From NCBI GenBank assembly GCA_049609625.1, contig JBMYYR010000003.1, positions 1-57,451 of the forward strand: 57,451 bases of DNA, given 5' to 3'. The notes beneath the pieces were generated by a model. The model saw only the letters and a list, made by a program, of their open reading frames with translations. It did no database searches and was not told where the DNA came from. Shown piece by piece: positions 15,419-23,991 of this stretch. Both the position numbers and the translations under genes were made by a program. Numbering within the stretch: position 1 is the first letter of the stretch; every line of letters begins with the position of its first letter. Source of the stretch: JBMYYR01 sp049609625 (lineage in GTDB: Bacteria > Bacteroidota > Bacteroidia > Flavobacteriales > CAJXXR01).

Positions 15419-16443
15419 AAAAAAGCAGCTATAGTTTTAGACTTATTTTGACTTTCTTGCCATTCGCTTTCAAGTTCGGAATCGACCGTGAGGCCGCCTC
15501 CAGCAAAAATTTCAACTTGATTAGAAACTTGATTGGCGCAGCGTAAATTGACAAACAATTGACTTTCAGCCTCGCTTAAATAGCCAACATAACCACAATA
15601 ATAGCTTCTGTTGAGCTGTTCTTTGTTCAAAATGAAGGCTTTAGCTTCTTTTTTTGGCGTACCACAAATCGCTGGACTTGGGTGCAATGCTTTTGCAATG
15701 TCTAAACAAGAATAGTCGTCGTTTTCAGCTTCAATCTCTGTTTTGAGATGCCAGACAAAGCCCGCTTTTGAGTTTTTTGGTTTAGGCTCAATTTTAGCTT
15801 TAATATCAAGATTATCAAAGGTTTGACCTATATAATCAACCACAAATTGATGTTCGTCAAATTCTTTTTTAGTCCAGTTCAATTCGGATTCTACCTCGGC
15901 AACTTGCGTGCCAGCCAATGCCATGGTTTGTAATGTTTTGGCTTGTTTTTTAATCAAAATTTCTGGACTGGCAGCATACCAAAATGCTGAGCTTCCATCA
16001 TAAAAAATATAGCAAAATTCATCTCGAAAGTGTTGATGTAAAGCTGAAAAAACAGCTAAAGGATGTTTTTCGGTTTCGATGATTTTGGATTGAGCCAAAA
16101 TTAATTTCTGAATATTGGATTCTGATTTCAATTCAGTCATAAACTGCTCAAAATCAGATTTATAATCATCAAAAATTGTTGATTTTTTTGTTATTTTTTG
16201 ATGTGTTTTTAGTTCAACCCTAGCTTTAATTTGCTCTAAATCATCAAGTTCTAATTCAAAAATAGAATCCGATTTTAAAACTTGAGTTTCCGACATAAAT
16301 TCATCAAAAGGTGCGAGAACAAACTGATGTTTTCCATCGCTAAACTCTTGATGCACAAGTCCATTCAAGACTTCAGATTTTGGATAAGACCAAAGCGCAA
16401 AGGCTTTGTTTTCAGAAAATTGTTCGATAATTTTGACTTTCAT
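15415..16443 (-). CDS. menF: Isochorismate synthase
   Basis: A 342-residue chorismate-binding enzyme making isochorismate for menaquinone synthesis. It is shorter than the E. coli enzymes, as is usual in Flavobacteriaceae, with a reduced N-terminal domain. Recognisable marks are KLILAQSKI, the TMALAGTQ strand, HPSPAICGTPKKEA, YYCGYVGYL and the C-terminal FAGGGLTVDSELESEW, which supplies Mg and chorismate ligands. Its start overlaps the preceding thioesterase stop by one base (TAATG), and its stop overlaps the menD start. Position between a thioesterase and menD favours MenF over a siderophore-type isochorismate synthase. Confidence 0.92.
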   Translation of the reverse strand: MKVKIIEQFSENKAFALWSYPKSEVLNGLVHQEFSDGKHQFVLAPFDEFMSETQVLKSDSIFELELDDLEQIKARVELKTHQKITKKSTIFDDYKSDFEQFMTELKSESNIQKLILAQSKIIETEKHPLAVFSALHQHFRDEFCYIFYDGSSAFWYAASPEILIKKQAKTLQTMALAGTQVAEVESELNWTKKEFDEHQFVVDYIGQTFDNLDIKAKIEPKPKNSKAGFVWHLKTEIEAENDDYSCLDIAKALHPSPAICGTPKKEAKAFILNKEQLNRSYYCGYVGYLSEAESQLFVNLRCANQVSNQVEIFAGGGLTVDSELESEWQESQNKSKTIAAFL

Positions 16444-16916
16444 TAGCGACTAAGAATCATGTTTGTCATTTTTCCAAAAGCAATCCGCTCGTCAGTTTCA
16501 TTAAAAACATCAACCTGAATAATCTGGGTAGATCTACCCAAATGAATAGCCTGTGCTTTAGCTCGAATATGCCCCGATTTTACACTTTTAAGATGATTCA
16601 CTGTGATTTCAAGTCCTTTGGCAATCTGCTTTTCTCTGTCAATAAACAATTGAGCGATAGCAGAGCCAACGGTTTCTACCAAAGCCGCTGTTGCACCACC
16701 ATGTAAAATCCCCATGGGTTGATGAATCTTAGGATTTACGGGCATTTGAGCTTCTAAACAATCTGCCGTTACATCGGTGAAAACAATATCCAAAGTTTCC
16801 ATCAAGGTATTAGATTGAATGTCATTATAGTGTTTCAAAATGAGCTCTCGACTCATTTGTTCTCCATTTTTTAGTGTAATCACTGGTGTGTTTTTTTTAA
16901 GCTTGAGCTTTTGCAA
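16443..16916 (-). CDS. menI: Hotdog-fold thioesterase, likely DHNA-CoA hydrolase
   Basis: A 157-residue PaaI/YdiI-type hotdog thioesterase. The catalytic region reads MGILHGGATAALVETVGSAI (about residues 75-94), with the HGG turn and the active-site Glu. The gene is embedded in the men operon, which suggests it cleaves 1,4-dihydroxy-2-naphthoyl-CoA made by MenB. The longest frame overlaps the nhaC stop by 20 bases. A second in-frame ATG at 16856 would give a 137-residue protein of the usual family size and may be the real start. Confidence 0.82.
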   Translation of the reverse strand: MQKLKLKKNTPVITLKNGEQMSRELILKHYNDIQSNTLMETLDIVFTDVTADCLEAQMPVNPKIHQPMGILHGGATAALVETVGSAIAQLFIDREKQIAKGLEITVNHLKSVKSGHIRAKAQAIHLGRSTQIIQVDVFNETDERIAFGKMTNMILSR

Positions 16917-18351
16917 TACGCTCTTTAATTTTGATATTTAAGACAATAAATAGCATCGACATTATCGGCGAAAGCCAATTGAAAATACAATAGGGTGCAT
17001 AAACTAAAGTGCCGACACTCAATATATTAGCTTGAGCAACACCGCAGGTATTCCAAGGTACTAAAACCGAAGTTACGGTACCGCCATCTTCTAAAGTCCG
17101 ACTTAAATTTTCGGGTGCTAAACCTTTGTCTTTATAGGCTTTAGAAAACATTTTTCCTGGAACAACGATTGCCAAATATTGATCTGAAGCCGTAATATTG
17201 AAGAAAATACAAGAAAATAAAGTCGAGCCAACAAGAGAAGTTCTCGTTTTGGCGAATTGAACAATACGCGAGCTAATGGCGCTCAATAATTGAGTTTTTT
17301 CCATTGCGCCACTGAAAATCATCGCACAAGTAATCAGCCAAACGGTATTCAACATACCCGACATTCCTTTGGATTTCAACAGTTTAGATACTATGGCATT
17401 GTCGCTTTCAATCTGAATACTGTCTGCCATCGATTGAATGACAACCTTGTAGCCTCGTTCCCAAGAATTATCAATGCCTTGACCTAGATTGTCGAGTAGT
17501 TCTGGTTGAAAAATAAAAGCAAAAACAGCACCTGCAAGTGTTCCTAAAAACAAGGCCGGAATAGCTTTTACTTTTTTGATAATCAATACAATAACAAATA
17601 TCGGAACTAAAAATAAAGCTAAATTAATTTCAAACGTATCAAGAATAGCCGTTTGTACCTGTTGTACATTTTGCAGATTAGACTGCATCGGGTTTGGCTC
17701 AAAAAAGAAACCATAAATAAAGAACACAATCATACTAATGGTGATGGACGGAATGGTCGTCAGCGCCATATAGCGAATGTGTGTGATGAGGTCGGTGCCG
17801 GCCATGGCTGGTGCAAGATTGGTGGTGTCGGAAAGTGGCGACATTTTATCTCCAAAATAAGCACCTGAAATAATAGCACCCGCAATCCAACCTTCAGAAA
17901 AACCTAAGACTTTCCCGATGGCCAACAAGGCAATACCGACTGTGGCAATGGTTGACCAAGAACTTCCTGAGGCTAAAGAAATAATACTCGAAATGATGCA
18001 GGCGGCTAATAGAAAATAACTGGGTTCAAGAATGTTGAGTCCATAATAAATCATGGCAGGAACAATACCGCTAATAAGCCAAGTTCCTGAAAGTGAACCA
18101 ATTAAAAGTAGAATTATAATCGCTTGCATGGCTTTGCTGATGTTGCCAACAATGCCTTCTAAAATATCAGACCATTTTATACCGCGAAAAACGCCAATAC
18201 TTGCAGCCAAAAAAGCTGCCATCAACAAGGCTATTTGATTCGAGCCATAAGACGAATCTTCGCCAAAAAGCTTGACATTAACAAAAAGCAATCCCACTAA
18301 AAGTCCAATGGGAATAAGGGCAAGGTATAATGGAGCTGGTTTTTGATTCAT
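16897..18351 (-). CDS. nhaC: NhaC-type Na+/H+ antiporter
   Basis: A 484-residue inner-membrane protein with about eleven hydrophobic segments and the NhaC-family core. Marks are IISSIISLASGSSWSTIATVG (about residues 119-139), GAYFGDKMSPLSDTTNLAPAM (about 162-182) and ITASDQYLAIVVPGKMF followed by LEDGGTVTSVLVPWNTCG. It exports Na+ at the expense of protons. It is the first gene of the transcript that continues into menI-menF-menD-menB, the coding frames overlapping by up to 20 bases. This links sodium/proton homeostasis with quinone supply, although read-through organisation without functional link is equally possible. Confidence 0.92.
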   Translation of the reverse strand: MNQKPAPLYLALIPIGLLVGLLFVNVKLFGEDSSYGSNQIALLMAAFLAASIGVFRGIKWSDILEGIVGNISKAMQAIIILLLIGSLSGTWLISGIVPAMIYYGLNILEPSYFLLAACIISSIISLASGSSWSTIATVGIALLAIGKVLGFSEGWIAGAIISGAYFGDKMSPLSDTTNLAPAMAGTDLITHIRYMALTTIPSITISMIVFFIYGFFFEPNPMQSNLQNVQQVQTAILDTFEINLALFLVPIFVIVLIIKKVKAIPALFLGTLAGAVFAFIFQPELLDNLGQGIDNSWERGYKVVIQSMADSIQIESDNAIVSKLLKSKGMSGMLNTVWLITCAMIFSGAMEKTQLLSAISSRIVQFAKTRTSLVGSTLFSCIFFNITASDQYLAIVVPGKMFSKAYKDKGLAPENLSRTLEDGGTVTSVLVPWNTCGVAQANILSVGTLVYAPYCIFNWLSPIMSMLFIVLNIKIKERIAKAQA

Positions 18352-18464
18352 AAACTTAGTTTGGTTTGGTAAAGATGCGCCAAAATACGAAAAATATTAG
18401 GTTTGGTAAGAACAGATCAGAAAAAAGTAACAACGCATTCATGCCAATACGTAATCAATCAGAT

Positions 18465-19574
18465 TTATGCCAACAAAACCTCCAAATACGTCTCAAATTC
18501 CTTTGCCCAATACACTTTTTGTTTAGCTAATTTACAAGCCTTTTGTTTTTCTTGATACACATCAGGTTCAGAGTAGATTTTCAAAATGTCTTTAGCTAAT
18601 TCTTTTGTATTTAATTGATTATCTACAATATAGCCTGTGTTGTGTTGTTCTGTAAAGCGTTTCATTTCGGGTAAATTACTGACCAAAGACGGAATTTCGG
18701 CTTGCATATAATCGAACATTTTGTTGGGAAGAGCATAATAATAATTCAGACCGATGTTTTGTTCCAAGCTTAATCCTAAATCAGCTTGAAGTGTAAGTTT
18801 TTTGAGTTCTTCTGGAGATTTTCTTCCAAATAAAGTAATGCGATTTTTTGCCTCAGATTTTGAATGTAAATCTTTGATTTCATCATATTTATCTCCATCG
18901 CCAATAATCCAAAGTTTGAATGTTTCGGGCAGAAACTCCATCAGTTCAATCATCTTGTCAACACCACGTCCGTAATTAATTGCACCTTGATAAATCAAAA
19001 TAAAATGGTCTGATTTTTTTTTGATTTCTGATGTATTAAGTGTCTGTTTTTTAGGTACATTACGAACCACTTTTACATCAGCTTGATACTTTTTTTTATA
19101 ATAATCCGCAATGCTTTGGCAAACGGTAATACTAGATGTTTCGGAACTCAAAGCCCATTTTTCAATGCGCTCCCAAATAGCTTTTGTTTTTGGTCTATTC
19201 ACCAGTTCGGGCACTTCGGGAAAGAGTTCGTGTAAATCAATAACTAGAGTTTTATTTCGGAGTTTGGAGACCAATTTACAGGCAACTAAGGTGTCTAAAT
19301 CATTAGCGACAAGTTTATCAAAAGACTTAAACATCAAATAAAAAAACAGCTGAATGTTCAAAAAAGCATAAAATAAAGCCCCTTTATTGAACAAAATCGA
19401 TAATCTTTTGCAAGAATAAGGACGATCTAAAGCTTTGGAATGACTTAGTTTTCTGCCAATAAGCTCCACCTCAAAACCGTGTAAAGTCAAGCTCCGACAG
19501 ACTTTATCGAGGCGCTGGTCGGAACTGATGTCGTTGGAAATACACAATAATATTTTCTCAGATTTGTTCGGCAT
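18465..19574 (-). CDS. Glycosyltransferase, GT4-like
   Basis: A 369-residue GT-B fold protein without signal peptide. The N-terminal lobe opens with KILLCISNDISSDQRLDKVCRSL, the form common in Bacteroidota surface-polysaccharide transferases. It holds an amphipathic, possibly membrane-associated stretch (FYAFLNIQLFFYLMFKSFD). The C-terminal lobe has the nucleotide-sugar strand LIYQGAINYGRGVDKMIELM and the motif ADLGLSLEQNIGLNYYYALPNKMFDYMQAEIPS, in which the E...E spacing of GT4 enzymes is visible. Donor and acceptor are unknown. It is divergent from murB and shares its 5' region with the murB promoter. Confidence 0.82.
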   Translation of the reverse strand: MPNKSEKILLCISNDISSDQRLDKVCRSLTLHGFEVELIGRKLSHSKALDRPYSCKRLSILFNKGALFYAFLNIQLFFYLMFKSFDKLVANDLDTLVACKLVSKLRNKTLVIDLHELFPEVPELVNRPKTKAIWERIEKWALSSETSSITVCQSIADYYKKKYQADVKVVRNVPKKQTLNTSEIKKKSDHFILIYQGAINYGRGVDKMIELMEFLPETFKLWIIGDGDKYDEIKDLHSKSEAKNRITLFGRKSPEELKKLTLQADLGLSLEQNIGLNYYYALPNKMFDYMQAEIPSLVSNLPEMKRFTEQHNTGYIVDNQLNTKELAKDILKIYSEPDVYQEKQKACKLAKQKVYWAKEFETYLEVLLA

Positions 19575-19593
19575 CAGGAATTAGTTAAATTTG
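19564..19593 (+). promoter_or_regulatory. Promoter of murB-GH3 operon
   Basis: TTG at 19564-19566 and TAAATTTG at 19586-19593 with a 19-base spacer match the Bacteroidota consensus. The upstream element lies inside the first codons of the divergent glycosyltransferase gene. Confidence 0.7.
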
Positions 19594-19675
19594 CTCAGGG
19601 TTCTTTGCTCATTCCAAAAACGACATTGGAGAGCAGTTATTGGATGACATCCCAAAACGCACAAAGTTAGTCAAT

Positions 19676-20686
19676 ATGAAACGTTACACCGATTCTTCTT
19701 TAAAAAAATATAATACCTTTGGTTTAGAGCATATAGCGAAGGAAATCATTGAGATTGAGGATGAAAAAGAACTTGAAAACCTTTTGCCTTTGCTCAAAAA
19801 CGAACGCGTATTATTGGTGGGGAGTGGTTCTAATTTGCTGTTTACCAAACCGTTTGATGGTCATATAATTTGTATGAAAACCAAAGGTAAGAAATTGATT
19901 CAAGAATCTGAAAATCAATTAATTATCGAGGTTTCGGCTGGCGAAAATTGGCATGATTTTGTGGATTGGACTTTAACTAATTCTTATTTCGGATTAGAGA
20001 ATTTGGCTTTAATTCCCGGAACTGTTGGCGCCTCGCCAGTTCAAAATATTGGTGCCTATGGTGTTGAGGCTAAGGATTTTATTGATGAAGTTCTTGTTTT
20101 TGATATCGAAACTTCAACTTGGAAGTGGTTTTCGAATGAAGAATGTGGGTTTGAATACAGAAATTCACATTTTAAAAGACATTTAGGTCGGTATATTGTG
20201 GCAAAAGTTCGATTTAAATTGTCAAAAACCGAAAATCTTAAATTGAATTACGGAAAAATCCGACAAGAATTAGAAAAACATAACCAACTCGAACAACCAA
20301 CAGCGCGCCAAGTTTTTGAAGCTGTTATTGCGATTAGATCTTCAAAATTACCTGATCCTCAAAAGGTTGGGAATGCAGGTTCGTTTTTTAAAAATCCAGT
20401 TATTGATGCCAATACCTTTGAGGTTTTACAGAAAAAATTCCCCAAACTTGTACATTATTTATTGCCCGATGGAAAGGTGAAATTAGCGGCAGGTTGGCTG
20501 ATTGAACACTTAGGTTGGAAGGGAAAAACCTACGATGGTTATGGTGTATACCCCGAACAAAGTTTGATTTTAGTGAATTACCATTTGACTGAAGGTCAGG
20601 CTCTTAAAGATTTAGCTTTAAAAATACAATCGGATGTATATCAGAATTTTAACATCAAATTAGAACCAGAAGTTCAACTTTTTTAG
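19676..20686 (+). CDS. murB: UDP-N-acetylenolpyruvoylglucosamine reductase
   Basis: A 336-residue FAD-dependent cytoplasmic enzyme that makes UDP-MurNAc for peptidoglycan. Marks are YNTFGLEH (the loop binding FAD, about residues 13-20), VLLVGSGSNLLFT, ENLALIPGTVGASPVQNIGAYGVE (catalytic serine region), ECGFEYRNSHFKR, KVGNAGSFFKNPV and the C-terminal AGWLIEHLGWKGK. This is the longer type found in Bacteroidota and E. coli. I take the ATG at 19676, since the in-frame 19640 start adds twelve unlikely residues. It is followed after nine bases by a GH3-type gene. Confidence 0.95.
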   Translation: MKRYTDSSLKKYNTFGLEHIAKEIIEIEDEKELENLLPLLKNERVLLVGSGSNLLFTKPFDGHIICMKTKGKKLIQESENQLIIEVSAGENWHDFVDWTLTNSYFGLENLALIPGTVGASPVQNIGAYGVEAKDFIDEVLVFDIETSTWKWFSNEECGFEYRNSHFKRHLGRYIVAKVRFKLSKTENLKLNYGKIRQELEKHNQLEQPTARQVFEAVIAIRSSKLPDPQKVGNAGSFFKNPVIDANTFEVLQKKFPKLVHYLLPDGKVKLAAGWLIEHLGWKGKTYDGYGVYPEQSLILVNYHLTEGQALKDLALKIQSDVYQNFNIKLEPEVQLF

Positions 20687-20695
20687 ACCCAAACG

Positions 20696-22228
20696 ATGTT
20701 GTTAAATTTTTCTGGAAAAATTATAGAATATTTTATCAAACAACGTTTTGAATACATTGAAGATGCCGCTTTGCATCCAATTCAAAAACAAGAACATTTA
20801 CTTTTTTCAAATCTAAAATCGGCTGAAAACACAACTTTTGGTAAAGCCCATCATTTTGAAGCCATAAACACCATTCAAACTTTCCAAGATCAGGTGCCTT
20901 TGAGTGATTATGAAAGCTTATTGCCTTATTTTGAGGAGATTGCAAAAGGAAAAGCAGATGTGCTTTGGCCCGGAAAAGTAGATTGGTTTGCCAAATCATC
21001 GGGGACAACATCGGCAAAAAGTAAATATATTCCGCTAACTCAAGAGACTTTAAAAGGCTGTCATTTTAAAGGTGGAAAAGATTTGCTGACGCTTTATCAA
21101 ACGCATTTTCCGTTTCAGGATATTTTTTCTGGAAAAACTTTGGTTATGGGCGGCTCGCATGGTTTGGGCGAGTTTAGCGAACAGGCGCATCAGGGCGATT
21201 TATCGGCGATTATCATCGAACATTTGCCGCTTTGGGTCAACCGACGCCAGTGTCCGACAAAAAAAACGGCTTTGCTTTCGGACTGGGAAACTAAACTCGA
21301 AAACATGGCAGAAGAAGCCAGTAAAGAAGACATTCGGTCGATTTCTGCTATTCCAAGTTGGCTCATTGTTTTATTTCGTAAGATATTGAAAAACAATGAT
21401 TTAAAATCAATTTCTGAACTTTGGCCGAATTTAGAACTCATTATGCATGGCGGAGTCAGCTTAACGCCTTATCGTGAAGAATTGGAACGTTTGATTGGAA
21501 AAAAAGTGAGTTATATTGAAGTATTTAATGCTTCGGAAGGTTCATTTGCAATCCAAGATAAACCTGAACATCTAGGTATGTTGTTGATGGTAGATTATGG
21601 TATTTTTTATGAATTTATACCGATGAATTCATCTGAAAACTCAGTACCTTTGACTTTGTCAGAAGTCGAACTCAATACGACTTACGCAATGGTAATTAGC
21701 ACCAATTCAGGGCTTTGGCGTTATCAACTTGGCGATACTATCCAATTTACGACCTTAAAACCTTTTCGAATTAAAATAGTTGGACGTACCAAACAGTATA
21801 TCAATAGTTTTGGAGAAGAATTGATGGTTCACAATGCCGAAAAAGCCTTAGAGCTTTGCTGTGAACGTTTAACTTGTTCAGTAAAAGAATTTACGGTTGG
21901 TCCACGACTTTTAGAGGCTGGATCTTGTGGTTTTCACGACTGGTATATTGAGTTCGAACATCCACCAAATCAGCTTGTTGATTTTGAAAACGACCTCGAT
22001 GCTATTTTACAAGAATTAAATTCCGATTATGAAGCTAAGCGTCATAAAAATTATATTCTTAAGAATTTGAAAATCAAATCATTAAAAGAAAATACCTTTT
22101 ACAATTGGATGAAAAGCAAAGGGAAGTTAGGCGGGCAACATAAAGTGCCAAGATTGTCAAATTCAAGTCAATTTCTTGATGAAATAGATGCGTTTTTACA
22201 GGACAATATCTCCACAAAAAAACCTTAA
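20696..22228 (+). CDS. GH3-family adenylate-forming enzyme
   Basis: A 510-residue protein of the GH3 (auxin-responsive) branch of the acyl-adenylating superfamily. The ATP-binding P-loop is AKSSGTTSAKSKYIPLT (about residues 99-115). Further marks are IEVFNASEGSFAIQD (A5-like motif), the WRYQLGDTIQF motif carrying the ribose-binding Asp, and a flexible C-terminal lobe (IKSLKENTFYNWMKSKGKLGGQHKVPRL). Plant GH3s conjugate amino acids to hormones, and bacterial members in Bacteroidota have unknown acyl substrates. Tight spacing behind murB indicates co-transcription. Its stop codon shares TTAA with the convergent aminotransferase gene. Confidence 0.85.
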   Translation: MLLNFSGKIIEYFIKQRFEYIEDAALHPIQKQEHLLFSNLKSAENTTFGKAHHFEAINTIQTFQDQVPLSDYESLLPYFEEIAKGKADVLWPGKVDWFAKSSGTTSAKSKYIPLTQETLKGCHFKGGKDLLTLYQTHFPFQDIFSGKTLVMGGSHGLGEFSEQAHQGDLSAIIIEHLPLWVNRRQCPTKKTALLSDWETKLENMAEEASKEDIRSISAIPSWLIVLFRKILKNNDLKSISELWPNLELIMHGGVSLTPYREELERLIGKKVSYIEVFNASEGSFAIQDKPEHLGMLLMVDYGIFYEFIPMNSSENSVPLTLSEVELNTTYAMVISTNSGLWRYQLGDTIQFTTLKPFRIKIVGRTKQYINSFGEELMVHNAEKALELCCERLTCSVKEFTVGPRLLEAGSCGFHDWYIEFEHPPNQLVDFENDLDAILQELNSDYEAKRHKNYILKNLKIKSLKENTFYNWMKSKGKLGGQHKVPRLSNSSQFLDEIDAFLQDNISTKKP

Positions 22229-23415
22229 TCTAAGCCGTCCAAAACCTCAACCAAAATAGCACAAGCACGTTCAATATCTTCAGTAGAAATGGTTAGTGGC
22301 GGACTGATTCTGAGGTAGTTTGGTTCGGATAAAAAGAAAAATAGCAGAAGTCCTTTTTCTAAACAAGCTTCAAAAACCTGCTGGCAATAGTCTGCAGATT
22401 CAAATTCTAGAGCTAAAGCTAATCCGAGTCCTTGAATTGCTTTTAGTTTTGGATGCTTTAGTTTGGTTCGGAATACTTTTTCTTTTTTCGGGACTTCCTC
22501 TAAAATGGAAGTTGTTTTCAGAATATCGAAGGCTTTTAATGACACCGCACAACAGAGTGCATTACCACCAAAAGTATTGATATGACCGAGTTTTGGCTTG
22601 TCCGAAAGTTGAATCATCAAGTCATGCGAAGCAATAAAAGCACCAATGGGCATGCCTGCGCCCATGCCTTTTGCCAAACAAAGTATATCTGGGACAACAT
22701 CAAAATATTCGAAACCAAATAATGTTCCCAAACGCCCGAAACAGGTCTGAATTTCATCAAAAATCAACAAAGCGCCATGCTCATCACAACGTGTTCGTAA
22801 GGCTTTTAGAAATTCGGGCGTGGCAGGCAAAAAACCTGTCGCACCTTGAACTGGCTCCACAACTACAGCCGCCGTCGTGCTGTCAATGACTTCTAAACTG
22901 TCGATATTGTTGAATTCAATTTGAAAACAATGTGGTAAAAGTGGTCGAACTTTCGCTTTCTGACTTTCATTTCCCATCAAACTCAAGGCGCCATGCGTAG
23001 AGCCGTGATAGGAGTTTTTACAAGAAATCAATTTGGTTTTCCCCGTCGTTCTTTTGGCTAATTTTAATGCGCCTTCGATGGCTTCGGTTCCAGAATTGAC
23101 AAAAAACGTACTGTTTAATTGCTTTGGCAAATGCTCAGAAAACGCCATAGCCAGTTGATATTGAGGGTCTTGTATCGTTTCCCCATACACCATAACATGC
23201 AAATAACGCTCGCTTTGGTTTTGTATGGTTTGGATGAGTTCCGGATGGCTATGCCCTAAACAACATGCCGAAACGCCCGCTATTAAATCCAAATAAGCTT
23301 TGCCATTTTTATCATAAATCGTTGATGCTTTAGCATAATCGACCTCGATCCCAAGAGGATGTGGCGTGGTCTGGCCTTGATGTGTTTTAAAATGCTGGAG
23401 TCGAGAATTTTTCAT
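22225..23415 (-). CDS. Class III aminotransferase (PLP)
   Basis: A 396-residue cytoplasmic fold-type I PLP enzyme. Cofactor elements are NSGTEAIEGALKLAKRTTG (phosphate loop), YHGSTHGALSLMG, LLIFDEIQTCFGRLG and the Schiff-base lysine in LCLAKGMGAGMPIGAF (about residue 246). The closest architecture is acetylornithine/ornithine-type omega-aminotransferase, but the neighbours are not arginine genes, so the amino donor is left open. It begins one base after the maf stop and ends the minus-strand operon YceI-UbiA-Maf-aminotransferase. Confidence 0.88.
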   Translation of the reverse strand: MKNSRLQHFKTHQGQTTPHPLGIEVDYAKASTIYDKNGKAYLDLIAGVSACCLGHSHPELIQTIQNQSERYLHVMVYGETIQDPQYQLAMAFSEHLPKQLNSTFFVNSGTEAIEGALKLAKRTTGKTKLISCKNSYHGSTHGALSLMGNESQKAKVRPLLPHCFQIEFNNIDSLEVIDSTTAAVVVEPVQGATGFLPATPEFLKALRTRCDEHGALLIFDEIQTCFGRLGTLFGFEYFDVVPDILCLAKGMGAGMPIGAFIASHDLMIQLSDKPKLGHINTFGGNALCCAVSLKAFDILKTTSILEEVPKKEKVFRTKLKHPKLKAIQGLGLALALEFESADYCQQVFEACLEKGLLLFFFLSEPNYLRISPPLTISTEDIERACAILVEVLDGLD

Positions 23416-23991
23416 TTAAAATTGCTTTAAAACCTGTTGAAATGCCGAAACCGGGAAGCCCATCACATTAAAATAACAGCCTTCGATATGACTAACATGT
23501 AGTAATCCAAAAGTTTCCTGAATGCCATAAGCTCCCGCTTTGTCTTGGTAGGTATTTTGGTTTAGATAGTTTTGAATATCTTGCTCAGAAATAGGATTGA
23601 AATATACTTTTGTAGTTGTAGAAAAGGACTGTTGTTTATTAAGACTTTTTAGACAAAGACCTGTAATAACCTTGTGTGATGAACCACTAAATTGCCTTAA
23701 AAATTGCTCTGCCTCTATCCTATTTTTTGGTTTTCCTAACAAAATATTATTCTGACAAACAATGGTATCCGCGGTGATTAAAAGTTCGGATTCTCGAAGT
23801 TCCGAACTTAAGTTATCGGCTTTCTGACAAGCTAAATATTCAGCCTGATGTTCAGGTTCGATGTTTGGATTCGGGATTTCATCTTGGGTACAAATTCGAG
23901 TTTCGAATTGGAAACCAGCCGAAGTCAAAAGCGACTGTCGACGAGGAGATTGAGAGCCTAAAATAAGTTTATATGTTGATTTTAAATCCAT
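23416..23991 (-). CDS. maf: Maf-family nucleotide pyrophosphatase
   Basis: A 191-residue Maf/YhdE-type protein that hydrolyses non-canonical or dTTP/UTP nucleotides. Marks are ILGSQSPRRQSLLTSAG (residues 11-27), TADTIVCQNNILLGKP (about 96-111), the SGSSHKVITGLC strand and the DKAGAYGIQ motif (about 146-154), which positions the conserved acidic and basic residues. The start overlaps the UbiA-family stop by ten bases. Maf next to a UbiA prenyltransferase is a recurrent flavobacterial arrangement. Confidence 0.93.
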   Translation of the reverse strand: MDLKSTYKLILGSQSPRRQSLLTSAGFQFETRICTQDEIPNPNIEPEHQAEYLACQKADNLSSELRESELLITADTIVCQNNILLGKPKNRIEAEQFLRQFSGSSHKVITGLCLKSLNKQQSFSTTTKVYFNPISEQDIQNYLNQNTYQDKAGAYGIQETFGLLHVSHIEGCYFNVMGFPVSAFQQVLKQF

